Source: Firmicutes bacterium UBA5201 (GTDB lineage: Bacteria; Bacillota; Clostridia; Peptostreptococcales; Acidaminobacteraceae). From it: a DNA stretch of 64,000 nucleotides. The notes beneath the pieces were generated by a model. The model was not told where the DNA came from, did no database searches, and saw only the letters and a list, made by a program, of their open reading frames with translations. The translations under genes and the position numbers were made by a program. Numbering within the stretch: position 1 is the stretch's first letter; every line of letters begins with the position of its first letter. Of the stretch, positions 1 through 7,369 are shown one piece after another. The DNA lies in contig DHVT01000022.1 in the NCBI GenBank assembly GCA_002412775.1, positions 1-64,000 on the forward strand. Direction: 5' to 3'.

Positions 1-1
1 T

Positions 2-712
2 GTAAAGTTCGCAAACTCAAGAGAAGTGAAAGGCAAAATCCTGAATGCCACAATCTCAAGAACAGGTACATACAAATACTACATCTCTATCTGTGTTGAC
101 ACAGAGATTGAGAAAATGCCAAGAGCCACAGGGGAAATCGGTATTGACTTGGGACTGAAGGATTACCTTGTAACCTCAGATGGCTTGCCAGTCCCCAACC
201 CTAAGTACTTCAGGAAATACGAGAAACAACTTGGCAAAGCACAAAGAAGGCTTTCCAAAAAGAAGAAAGGTTCCAATAACTACAACAAAGAAAAACTGAA
301 GGTAGCACTTCTGCATGAGAAGATCGCCCATACCAGAAGGGATTTTCTCCACAAGCAATCCACTGCAATAATAGCTGAAAACCAAACTATTATTGTAGAA
401 GGACTTAAGCCAGGAAACATGATCAAGAACAAAAGGTTATCCAAATCCATAGCAGATGCATCTTGGGGTATATTCCTTGATTTGCTAGAGTACAAGTCCC
501 TTTGGCATGATAGAAAATATATCAAAATCAATACCTTTTTCCCAAGCAGTCAGCTATGTTCCAGCTGTGGCTATCAAAATAAAAACATGAAGAAGCTGCA
601 CATCAGGACATGGAAATGTCCCATCTGTGGTGAATTCCATCATAGAGATGAAAATGCAGCCAAAAATATCAAGGCAGAGGGTCTAAGAGTAGCGTTTAAG
701 AGTAGCGTTTAA
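2..712 (+). CDS. tnpB: TnpB RNA-guided endonuclease, 5' end outside window
   Basis: The reading frame is open to the window edge (codon 1 at 2-4), so the start lies upstream and about 236 C-terminal residues are visible. The RuvC-like active site is present: Asp in GIDLGLKDY, Glu in VEGLKPGNM, and Asp in HHRDENAAKN. The zinc ribbon is CSSCG followed by CPICG. The positions and order match TnpB/OrfB of IS605-type elements, which is an omega-RNA-guided nuclease, not a transposase. All catalytic residues in the visible part are intact, so it may be active. The last codons fall in a tandem 13-bp duplication (686-711) that alters the C-terminus. A GTG at 26 is internal and is not the start. Confidence 0.9.
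   Translation, partial: VKFANSREVKGKILNATISRTGTYKYYISICVDTEIEKMPRATGEIGIDLGLKDYLVTSDGLPVPNPKYFRKYEKQLGKAQRRLSKKKKGSNNYNKEKLKVALLHEKIAHTRRDFLHKQSTAIIAENQTIIVEGLKPGNMIKNKRLSKSIADASWGIFLDLLEYKSLWHDRKYIKINTFFPSSQLCSSCGYQNKNMKKLHIRTWKCPICGEFHHRDENAAKNIKAEGLRVAFKSSV
686..711 (+). repeat. 13-bp perfect tandem duplication at the tnpB 3' end
   Basis: The unit agagtagcgttta occurs at 686-698 and again at 699-711 with no gap. As 13 is not a multiple of three, the second copy is read in another frame and supplies the last codons and the stop. It looks like a slippage product. Confidence 0.85.
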
Positions 713-860
713 GCCTGTTTCCGATAATTAGGGTACTGGAACTACCCGATATTAAGCCTGCGGAGTCCTAAATAAGACCTTGCTACCAAATGAGGCACAG
801 GACTATGAAACAGGAATCTCCCACTTCAAAAGCCATACTTTAAGTGGTGAGAGTGTTCAA
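713..860 (+). ncRNA. Putative omega (right-end) RNA scaffold of TnpB
   Basis: The 148 bases after tnpB contain no ORF but include a hairpin (818-826 with 842-851) and segments such as gcctgcggagtcc and caggaatctccc that resemble right ends of IS605/IS1341 elements. In TnpB systems the guide RNA covers the 3' end of tnpB and this right end, and its guide is the flank after the element, here starting at about 861. The 5' boundary is unknown and probably lies inside tnpB. Confidence 0.55.
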
Positions 861-881
861 GCCTAAAGGCACTCAAAAAAC

Positions 882-911
882 TTGACAGAAGCGCTGATTT
901 TGTGCTATTAA
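882..911 (+). promoter_or_regulatory. SigA-type promoter of cysS
   Basis: TTGACA at 882-887, an 18-base spacer and TATTAA at 906-911. It lies just beyond the transposon end and about 20 bases before the T-box, so it should drive the T-box and cysS. Confidence 0.7.
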
Positions 912-934
912 TGATGTATGTTGAAAAGAAAAAT

Positions 935-1140
935 CCATGATCGAGACCAGTAACTTTGAAGTGTCACCCAAGAGAGGGTTTGACCGGTGAAAAAACCTGT
1001 GACAGTTGAAGTGAATGCCCTCGTGAGTGCGTCCCGAAAAAAGTAGGAGGCGACGGCTGATCCCGTTATCGATCTTTGAGTAATCTACAAAGTGGAACCG
1101 CGATGATCCTCGCCTTTGTCAAAAAGGCGGGGTCTTTTTA
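935..1140 (+). promoter_or_regulatory. T-box leader, tRNA-Cys sensing
   Basis: The conserved T-box core gtggaaccgcg is at 1092-1102. It is followed by an intrinsic terminator (stem 1108-1117/1123-1132, then TTTTT). Upstream are an AG-bulge-like agtaac, a GGTG loop-like element and gatcccgttatc, as in T-box stems I to III. A TGC cysteine codon at 1016-1018, preceded by gaa, is the best specifier candidate; another TGC is at 1028-1030. Uncharged tRNA-Cys should stabilise the antiterminator and switch on cysS. The 5' boundary is approximate. Confidence 0.92.
1108..1139 (+). terminator. T-box regulated terminator
   Basis: GC-rich stem cctcgccttt (1108-1117) with aaaggcgggg (1123-1132), then TTTTT at 1135-1139, between the T-box core and the cysS Shine-Dalgarno site. 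Confidence 0.88.
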
Positions 1141-1163
1141 TTATATTCACCAGGGAGGCATTT

Positions 1164-2576
1164 ATGAAACTGTACAATTCCATGAGCAGAAGTATTGAGC
1201 CATTTGAACCGTTTGAACCCGGAAGAGTGTCCATGTACACTTGTGGCCCGACTGTTTACAATTATGCGCATATCGGCAACTTGAGAACCTATATCCATGA
1301 GGATGTTCTTGAAAAATCACTCAGATATTTGGGGTATGATGTCAAGCGCGTCATGAACATCACCGATGTAGGCCATCTGGAATCCGATGCGGATGATGGT
1401 GAAGACAAAATGCTCAAAGGGGCACAAAGAGAAAACAAAACCGTATGGCAAGTGGCTGAGTTTTATACCCAGGCATTCTTTGAAGATTGCAAAAAACTGA
1501 AGATCAACCGTCCGGAAGTGGTGGCAAAAGCGACGGATTATATCGATGAATACATCAGTTTCATAAAAAGCCTTGAAGAGAAGGGCTACACTTATTTTGA
1601 AAACGGCAATGTCTATTTTGACATTTCAAAATTTGGAGATTACACCAAACTCTCAAAGCTCGATCTGGATACGCTGAGAATCGCGCATAGGGACGATGTG
1701 GAAGAAGATCTCCATAAGAGAAATCCTCAAGATTTTGTCCTTTGGTTCACAAAATCGAAATTCGACAATCAAGCCATGAAGTGGGATTCGCCATGGGGTG
1801 TGGGATATCCGGGCTGGCATATCGAATGCTCTGTCATTTCACTCACAAATCTAGGAGAACAAATGGACATCCATTGTGGTGGTGTGGACCATATACCAGT
1901 GCACCATACCAATGAGATCGCCCAAACAGAGAGTTACACAGGCAAGCAGTGGACCAAATACTGGTGGCATGCCGAGTTCCTCATAGATAACAGTGGGAAG
2001 ATGAGCAAATCATCCGGTGAATTCCTGACCGTGTCCTTGCTTGAAAAGAAGGGATTCGATCCGCTCAGTTACCGTTATTATGTGCTGGGCTCGCATTACC
2101 GTAAGCAGTTGGCTTTCAGTTTTGACAATCTTGAAATGGCACAATCCGCATTTCAAAAACTCAAAAGGCGTACAGTTGTCTATGCGGATCAATTGTCAGA
2201 AGGTACGAAGCTGTCGGACGAAGGCCGTCAACTACTGGATCTGTACAAGTTGCATCTGGCCGATGACCTGAATACAGCCAATGCCATTACAGTGCTTTAT
2301 GATGTTCTTAAGGCCTCTCTGTCAGACTCAGAAAAGGCATATCTCATCCATGAGATGGATCGGGTGTTGTCGCTGGGATTACTTGAAAAAGCTGAGCTCG
2401 GCACTGAAGTGGATTCAGACGAGACCGCTTGGATCGAAGAACAGCTGATTCAGCGCTCTGAAGCCAAAAAAACAAAAGATTGGGCCAAAGCGGATCTCAT
2501 TAGAGATGAACTCAAAGCCAAAGGCATCACGATCATTGATACACCCCAAGGAGCGGAGTGGAAAAAAGAAAATTAA
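1164..2576 (+). CDS. cysS: Cysteinyl-tRNA synthetase
   Basis: This 470-aa class I synthetase charges tRNA-Cys with cysteine in the cytoplasm. The HIGH motif appears as AHIGN (residues 35-39) and the KMSKS motif as GKMSKSSGE. Cys27 and the later ECS...HCGG...H residues are the usual zinc-site residues. ATG 1164 has gggagg at 1153-1158; an in-frame upstream start at 1116 would sit inside the T-box terminator and is rejected. Length is normal for the family. Expression should depend on the T-box upstream. The gene stands alone, with a new promoter region and terminator before the next gene. Confidence 0.97.
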   Translation: MKLYNSMSRSIEPFEPFEPGRVSMYTCGPTVYNYAHIGNLRTYIHEDVLEKSLRYLGYDVKRVMNITDVGHLESDADDGEDKMLKGAQRENKTVWQVAEFYTQAFFEDCKKLKINRPEVVAKATDYIDEYISFIKSLEEKGYTYFENGNVYFDISKFGDYTKLSKLDLDTLRIAHRDDVEEDLHKRNPQDFVLWFTKSKFDNQAMKWDSPWGVGYPGWHIECSVISLTNLGEQMDIHCGGVDHIPVHHTNEIAQTESYTGKQWTKYWWHAEFLIDNSGKMSKSSGEFLTVSLLEKKGFDPLSYRYYVLGSHYRKQLAFSFDNLEMAQSAFQKLKRRTVVYADQLSEGTKLSDEGRQLLDLYKLHLADDLNTANAITVLYDVLKASLSDSEKAYLIHEMDRVLSLGLLEKAELGTEVDSDETAWIEEQLIQRSEAKKTKDWAKADLIRDELKAKGITIIDTPQGAEWKKEN

Positions 2577-2755
2577 CCATTTGCACATTTTGTACACTTT
2601 TCGGACACTATTCATGCGTTTTTAGGGGCAATTGTGTATCCGATGAGATACAAATTCATTGAAAGCACCAACATTCGTATATATGTGTATCAAAATGGCT
2701 ACAACTCTGATGTCAAATAGAGCGAAAGAGGTGTGAGTCAACATTAAATAATTAT
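2577..2755. other. Intergenic region, no gene seen
   Basis: About 180 bases between cysS and the CoA-transferase operon have no credible ORF with a ribosome binding site. They may hold binding sites for the sigma-54 activator, but no repeated motif was convincing. Confidence 0.5.
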
Positions 2756-2773
2756 TGCAATCACGCATTTGCA
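2756..2773. promoter_or_regulatory. Dyad, candidate activator site
   Basis: Inverted repeat TGCAA-N8-TTGCA about 70 bases upstream of the expected sigma-54 transcription start. Position and symmetry fit an enhancer site for a Fis-type HTH activator such as the one at 4294-5709, but the assignment is inference. Confidence 0.3.
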
Positions 2774-2805
2774 GTGCGTCCATGATAGAGTGGGCGCACT
2801 TTTTC
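2774..2805 (+). terminator. Intrinsic terminator upstream of ctfA
   Basis: gtgcgtcca (2774-2782) pairs with tgggcgcac (2791-2799) with one G-T pair, followed by tttttc. It would stop read-through from cysS just before the sigma-54 promoter. Confidence 0.65.
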
Positions 2806-2809
2806 GTTT

Positions 2810-2825
2810 TGGCACGCTTATTGCT
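2810..2825 (+). promoter_or_regulatory. Sigma-54 (-24/-12) promoter of the CoA-transferase operon
   Basis: TGGCACG at 2810-2816, four bases, then TTGCT at 2821-2825; GG at 2811-2812 and GC at 2823-2824 have the exact 10-base gap required. It matches the TGGCAC-N5-TTGC consensus and lies 36 bases before ctfA. A sigma-54 activator is encoded just downstream at 4294. Confidence 0.85.
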
Positions 2826-2860
2826 GTATATAAAGCAACGCTATAGGAGGTAACAAACTT

Positions 2861-3508
2861 ATGAAGAAAATCATTACGATGGAAGAGGCGGTATCTCACA
2901 TCAAAGACGGTATGACCATAATGATCGGTGGATTTTTGGCATGTGGCACTCCGCATAAAATTGTGGATGCGCTTATTGAAAGCGGCGTAAAAGATCTTAC
3001 AATCATCGCAAATGACACAAGTTTCGTGGATAGAGGGATAGGCAAGCTTATCGTGAGCGGTCAGGCGAAAAGGGTGGTCGTGTCACATATTGGCACGAAC
3101 AAGGAAACTGGACGCCTGATGAATGAAGGCAAACTCGATGTGGAACTCGTACCACAAGGTACACTTGCCGAGCAAGTGAGATCAGGTGGAGCAGGTCTTG
3201 GTGGGGTATTGACACCGATCGGTGTTGGCACGCCGGTGGCAGAAGGCAAAGATCATCTAATCATAGACGGAAAGACCTATCTGCTGGAAAAAGCGCTAAG
3301 AGCTGATATTGCGCTGATCTACGGTTCAAAAGTGGATGAGAAAGGCAATGTGTACTACAACGAAGCCACTAGAAATTTCAATCCGCTTATGGCCATGGCA
3401 GCTGAAACCGTCATCGTCGAAGCACAGGAAATTGTCAAGACAGGCGCACTGGATCCACACATGGTGCACACACCTGGACTATTCATCAAATACGTAGTGA
3501 AGGCATAG
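2861..3508 (+). CDS. ctfA: CoA-transferase subunit A (acetate/acetoacetate type)
   Basis: This 215-aa protein is the alpha subunit of a family I 3-oxoacid/short-chain acyl CoA-transferase. The N-terminal signature GGFLACGTP (around residues 24-32) matches the CoA-transferase signature 1. Such enzymes move CoA between acetate, butyrate and acetoacetate or similar acids in fermentation or amino-acid breakdown. ATG 2861 follows a strong aggagg site. It is paired with subunit B 10 bases downstream and is preceded by a sigma-54 promoter. The actual acid substrate cannot be read from sequence; AtoD would be an equally valid name. Confidence 0.93.
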   Translation: MKKIITMEEAVSHIKDGMTIMIGGFLACGTPHKIVDALIESGVKDLTIIANDTSFVDRGIGKLIVSGQAKRVVVSHIGTNKETGRLMNEGKLDVELVPQGTLAEQVRSGGAGLGGVLTPIGVGTPVAEGKDHLIIDGKTYLLEKALRADIALIYGSKVDEKGNVYYNEATRNFNPLMAMAAETVIVEAQEIVKTGALDPHMVHTPGLFIKYVVKA

Positions 3509-3518
3509 GAGGCTCATC

Positions 3519-4166
3519 ATGGATGTAAAAGAAATCATTGCAAGACGCGTTGCGAAAGAGTTTAGTGACGGTGACGTGGTCAACCTAGGGATCGGACTTC
3601 CAACGTTGGTGCCGAACTACATTCCGGAGGGAGTAGAGATCATACTCCATTCCGAAAACGGTTTCACAGGTATGGGGCCTGCACCATCAGAGGACAATAT
3701 CGACATGGAACTCGTCAACGCCGGTGGAATGCCGGTGACTGTCATTCCTGGCGCATCATTTTTCGACAGCGCCATGTCATTTGCAATCATCAGAGGCGGA
3801 CATTTGGATGCGACCGTTCTTGGCGCGTTACAAGTCGATGAGGAAGGCAATTTGGCAAACTGGATGATTCCCGGCAAACTCGTACCTGGTATGGGTGGCG
3901 CCATGGATCTCGTCGGAGGTGCCAAAAAAGTAATCGTAGCGATGACACATACAGCGAAGGGTGAGATCAAAATCTTAAAAAGATGCAACTTGCCACTGAC
4001 AGGCGCCAAAAAAGTCAGCACGATCATCACTGAAATGGGTGTCATGGAAGTGACTCCGGAAGGCCTGGTCTTGACTGAATACAATCCCGAATACACAGTG
4101 GAGCAGATTCAGGAAGTGACGGACGCAAGATTGATCGTATCCGACACGCTCAAACCAATGATCTAA
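3519..4166 (+). CDS. ctfB: CoA-transferase subunit B, catalytic
   Basis: The 215-aa beta subunit carries the catalytic glutamate Glu46 in the LHSENG motif, the hallmark of family I CoA-transferases; this Glu forms the thioester intermediate. The start ATG 3519 is preceded by aggaggc and lies 10 bases after ctfA, so the two are translated together. A strong terminator follows at 4181, making a two-gene operon. With the next gene coding for a PAS-containing sigma-54 activator, the operon is probably induced by an intermediate of its own pathway. Substrate specificity is uncertain; AtoA is an alternative name. Confidence 0.93.
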   Translation: MDVKEIIARRVAKEFSDGDVVNLGIGLPTLVPNYIPEGVEIILHSENGFTGMGPAPSEDNIDMELVNAGGMPVTVIPGASFFDSAMSFAIIRGGHLDATVLGALQVDEEGNLANWMIPGKLVPGMGGAMDLVGGAKKVIVAMTHTAKGEIKILKRCNLPLTGAKKVSTIITEMGVMEVTPEGLVLTEYNPEYTVEQIQEVTDARLIVSDTLKPMI

Positions 4167-4180
4167 AAACATATTACAAC

Positions 4181-4237
4181 AAAGCATGAAGTTCATGGTT
4201 CGTTTGGAATCCATGAATTTCATGCTTTTTATTTTTT
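4181..4237 (+). terminator. Terminator of ctfAB
   Basis: Long stem aaagcatgaagttcatgg (4181-4198) with ccatgaatttcatgcttt (4211-4228), one mismatch, followed by a T-rich tail to 4237. Confidence 0.88.
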
Positions 4238-4261
4238 GAATCTCATAAAATATGGTATATT
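4236..4261 (+). promoter_or_regulatory. Candidate extended -10 promoter of the activator gene
   Basis: TGGTATATT at 4253-4261 is an extended -10; TTGAAT at 4236-4241 is close for a -35 (14-base spacer), so recognition probably rests on the extended -10. Confidence 0.4.
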
Positions 4262-4293
4262 GATAGTATCAAAAGTGTCATGAGGAGTGCGTT

Positions 4294-5709
4294 TTGGAGA
4301 AGTCATACGAGCAACTCAAATGGGAAATGGAGATCATCGATGAATTCATCGAAAAAGCCTATGAAGGCTTGATCATCATCGACCAGGCAGGGAAAATCAT
4401 AAAATTCAAATATGAAAAGTTCATGAATGTCAAAGAAGAGGACGTCATAGGAAAACATGTGACGGAAGTCGTTGAAAACACTCGTCTACACATCGTTCTT
4501 GAAACCGGTGTGCCTGAAATAGGTGACGTCCAACAAATCAAGGGACACAATGTCGTCACTTCCAGAATTCCCATCATCAGAGGTGGCGTGGTTGTGGGTG
4601 CCGTAGGCACCATTCTCTTCAAAGATGTCGCTGAGGTCAAACACTTGGCGGAGCATCTGGACCAGATGAAAGAGCACGTCAAGAAGTATAGACAAGAACT
4701 CAAACGTCTGAATCTGGCCAAGTACTCCTTTGAACAGATCTTGACCGGCGACCCGCAGATGATCATGCTGATCGACACTGCGAAAAAAGCCTCCGAGACG
4801 AACTCCAGTGTATATATCGAAGGGGCAAGCGGCACCGGCAAGGAATATTTCGCCCATGCCATCCACGAAGCGAGTTACAGAAGATACGGTCCTTTCATAC
4901 GCATCAATTGTGCGAGTATTCCAAGAGATCTGTTTGAATCGGAACTTTTCGGATATGAACCAGGGGCGTTCACTGGAGCGGCATCCCACGGTAAAATCGG
5001 AAAGTTCGAGCTTGCGAACGGCGGAACGATTTTCCTCGATGAACTCAGTTCCATGCCTCTGGAAATGCAGGTGAAACTATTAAGGGTCGTAGAAGAACGC
5101 GAACTTGAACGGGTTGGAGGCAACCAAAGCATCAAGCTCGATGTAAGGTTCATCTCAGCGAGCAACGAGAATCTTCAGGACCTTGTGAAGACTGGAAAAT
5201 TCAGAAGCGATCTCTATTATAGACTGAATGTGGTCAATCTGGAACTGCCCCCTTTAGTGGAACGTAAAAAGGATGTGGGGCTGCTCATGCAGCACTTTTT
5301 GGAGAAATTCTCAGTGGACCATCCGAATTGTCCGACGGGCTTTTCAAGGGAGGCGAGGCACTGTCTCGAAGCCTATCGATGGCCGGGCAATGTGCGGGAA
5401 CTCAGAAATGTGATTGAAAGTGCAGTCAGCATCGCACATGGCAGAAACATAGTAGTCTCAGACTTGCCGGATGACATCGGTCATCTGAAGCCACCGGAAA
5501 TCCTATCCTATGACCTGGGCAAAATGAATGAGCCACTGACCGGCGATCTGAAAACGATGCTGGAAACCGTAGAGAAAAAACTGATTTTAGAGGCACTTCA
5601 AAAATGCCATGGCAGCAGAACCGATGCCGCAATTCTGCTCGGAATCCACAGGACGGCACTTTACAAAAAGATGACCAAACTCGGTATCGATGCCTATGAA
5701 AGCATTTGA
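4294..5709 (+). CDS. Sigma-54-dependent transcriptional activator (PAS-AAA+-Fis)
   Basis: A 471-aa enhancer-binding protein. Residues about 10-115 form a PAS sensor, 116-145 a coiled linker, and 150-385 the AAA+ domain with Walker A GASGTGKE (177-184), the sigma-54 contact loop GAFTGA (224-229) and Walker B GTIFLDEL (244-251). A Fis-type HTH (AAILLGIHRTALYKKM) ends the protein. There is no receiver domain, so it senses a ligand directly through PAS. The TTG start at 4294 has gaggag at 4282-4287. It lies directly after ctfAB, whose promoter is sigma-54 type, so it is probably their regulator. The effector is not predictable. Confidence 0.93.
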   Translation: MEKSYEQLKWEMEIIDEFIEKAYEGLIIIDQAGKIIKFKYEKFMNVKEEDVIGKHVTEVVENTRLHIVLETGVPEIGDVQQIKGHNVVTSRIPIIRGGVVVGAVGTILFKDVAEVKHLAEHLDQMKEHVKKYRQELKRLNLAKYSFEQILTGDPQMIMLIDTAKKASETNSSVYIEGASGTGKEYFAHAIHEASYRRYGPFIRINCASIPRDLFESELFGYEPGAFTGAASHGKIGKFELANGGTIFLDELSSMPLEMQVKLLRVVEERELERVGGNQSIKLDVRFISASNENLQDLVKTGKFRSDLYYRLNVVNLELPPLVERKKDVGLLMQHFLEKFSVDHPNCPTGFSREARHCLEAYRWPGNVRELRNVIESAVSIAHGRNIVVSDLPDDIGHLKPPEILSYDLGKMNEPLTGDLKTMLETVEKKLILEALQKCHGSRTDAAILLGIHRTALYKKMTKLGIDAYESI

Positions 5710-5743
5710 CCAAACCAGCTATGTTGAAGGGAGACCACCAACC

Positions 5744-6781
5744 ATGATCAAACCAAACCGACTCAAACCTGGAGACACCATTGCCACTGTAAGCCTATCT
5801 TGGGGTGGTGCCGGAGATGAAACATTGATTCACAGATATAAAATCGGAAAAGCACGACTTGAAGAAGTGTTCGGGCTGAATGTCGTGGAAATGCCCCACA
5901 CTCTGAAGGGTACAAAATTCACTTATGAACATCCCGAAAAACGGGCTGAGGATTTTATGGCCGCATTCAGGGATCCCAATATAAAAGCCATCATATCCAA
6001 TATAGGTGGTGATGATGCCATAAGGATGTTGCCCTACATCGATTTCGATGTCATCAGGAACAATCCGAAGATTTTCATGGGATATTCCGACACCACAATC
6101 AACCACCTGATGTGTCACAAAGCGGGACTCATGAGCTATTATGGTCCATGTGTCCTGATGGAGTTCGCAGAAAATGTCGAAATGCACGAATACACAGTGG
6201 ATTCAGTCATTGAAACACTGTTCGAAACCGAGCCGATAGGCCTTGTGGAATCCAGTACAAACTGGACCTCCGAGCGTATGGAGTGGGAGAGTATCGAGAA
6301 TCAAAGCATCAGAAGAACCATGACCCCGGAAAACCATGGGCATGAAACCCTTCAAGGAAAAGGCATAGCGAAAGGCAGACTCATAGGAGGGTGCGTAGAA
6401 GTGCTCGATTGGGCGAGGGGAACCATTCTCTGGCCTGATATGCATCACTTCGATGAGGCCATTTTGTTCCTCGAGACCAGTGAGGAAAAACCGACACCTG
6501 ATCTCCTCACATGGACACTGCGCACATTTGTCGCAACTGGAATCATCGACAAAATAGCGGGAATTGTAGTCGGCAAGCCACTCGATGAGGCCTATTATGA
6601 AGAATACAAGGCGGTGTACCGGTCTGTGATCGGTTTTGAGGCCGGAAGACCCGATTTGCCGATTCTATACAACTTGAACTTCGGACATACATCCCCTCAG
6701 TTCATATTGCCTTACGGCGCCATGGCAGAAATCAACTGTGAAGACGGTACTTTTGCCATTTTGGAACCGGGAGTGGAGTAA
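5744..6781 (+). CDS. S66-family peptidase (LD-carboxypeptidase/MccF-like)
   Basis: This 345-aa cytoplasmic serine hydrolase has the S66 catalytic Ser115 in GYSDTTINH, a Glu in FLETSEE and a His in NFGHTSPQ. S66 enzymes trim D-Ala from murein tetrapeptides or, in the MccF branch, cleave microcin-like acyl-sulphamoyl adenylates. The active-site spacing and the long insert before the Glu fit the MccF-like branch better, but this is a judgement from sequence. ATG 5744 has aagggag at 5727-5733; an upstream in-frame ATG at 5690 lies within the previous gene and is rejected. It starts a tightly spaced run of seven genes; the next begins three bases after its stop. Confidence 0.85.
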   Translation: MIKPNRLKPGDTIATVSLSWGGAGDETLIHRYKIGKARLEEVFGLNVVEMPHTLKGTKFTYEHPEKRAEDFMAAFRDPNIKAIISNIGGDDAIRMLPYIDFDVIRNNPKIFMGYSDTTINHLMCHKAGLMSYYGPCVLMEFAENVEMHEYTVDSVIETLFETEPIGLVESSTNWTSERMEWESIENQSIRRTMTPENHGHETLQGKGIAKGRLIGGCVEVLDWARGTILWPDMHHFDEAILFLETSEEKPTPDLLTWTLRTFVATGIIDKIAGIVVGKPLDEAYYEEYKAVYRSVIGFEAGRPDLPILYNLNFGHTSPQFILPYGAMAEINCEDGTFAILEPGVE

Positions 6782-6783
6782 AC

Positions 6784-7365
6784 ATGAGAGCTTTCGTCGG
6801 TATAGAGTTCAGTCCGGAAATCAAAGAAGAGATTCATGAAATTCAGAAAAAATTGAAACCCTTTGCAAAAAGTGGCCGGTGGAAACATGAGGACAATTTT
6901 CATTTGACCCTGAAATTCCTTGGAGAAATCGATGAGCAGCAAGCGATTGCGATCAACGGACTTCTTGCGCACATAGCACCAACGCACAAGGCGTTCACCT
7001 TTGGAATTGAAAAACTCGGCACATTTGGCCAGAGCACGCTCAATCCCCTTACGGGATGTTTGGCCATCAGAGTCCTATGGATGGGAACCGAAGGTGGGGA
7101 GAAGGCGCTGCGCGCACTTCAAAGCGACATTGAAGTAAAGCTGGAGGCATTGGGCTTTCCACGGGATCCAAGAGGCTACAACCCACACGTCACCTTAGGA
7201 CAGAACCTTAAAATCAAATGTGAAGTTGAAGAAATGGAAAGAGCAGTGGTCCCGATTACCCGTAAAGTGGAAGTCAAGTCGATACACCTGTTCAAAAGTG
7301 AGTCTAAAGACGGCAACCGCATATACAGGCCCGTATCTGGCCATAAATTGCAACAAGGGGGATAG
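6784..7365 (+). CDS. thpR: RNA 2',3'-cyclic phosphodiesterase
   Basis: A 193-aa member of the 2H phosphoesterase superfamily. The two catalytic HxTx motifs are HLTL (in FHLTLKFLG) and HVTL (in NPHVTLGQ). ThpR/LigT enzymes hydrolyse 2',3'-cyclic phosphate RNA ends to 2'-phosphate. It starts three bases after the preceding peptidase gene and ends five bases before modA, so it is an operon member. No link between this activity and molybdate uptake is known; the grouping may only be transcriptional. Confidence 0.9.
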   Translation: MRAFVGIEFSPEIKEEIHEIQKKLKPFAKSGRWKHEDNFHLTLKFLGEIDEQQAIAINGLLAHIAPTHKAFTFGIEKLGTFGQSTLNPLTGCLAIRVLWMGTEGGEKALRALQSDIEVKLEALGFPRDPRGYNPHVTLGQNLKIKCEVEEMERAVVPITRKVEVKSIHLFKSESKDGNRIYRPVSGHKLQQGG

Positions 7366-7369
7366 CATC

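Larger units (their letters stand above)
1..860 (+). mobile_element. IS200/IS605-type element, right-hand part
   Basis: The window opens inside a TnpB-type transposon. Visible are the 3' two thirds of tnpB (to 712) and a 148-base non-coding right end with the hairpin 818-826/842-851 followed by gagtgttcaa. This hairpin plus a tail ending in TCAA is typical of right ends in this group. The left end and any tnpA lie outside the window. The right boundary at about 860 is inferred from the end of the conserved-looking hairpin tail. The element stops about 20 bases before the -35 box of the cysS promoter. Confidence 0.7.

Noticed and set aside
1116..1163. Upstream extension of cysS
   Set aside because: It would start within the T-box terminator; ATG 1164 has a good ribosome binding site.
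713..1163. Small protein gene between tnpB and cysS
   Set aside because: The region is explained by the transposon right end, a promoter and a T-box, and no ORF has a suitable start.
3617..4096. 159-codon minus-strand ORF opposite ctfB
   Set aside because: It is a mirror of the well-supported CoA-transferase frame, with no ribosome binding site and no known domain.
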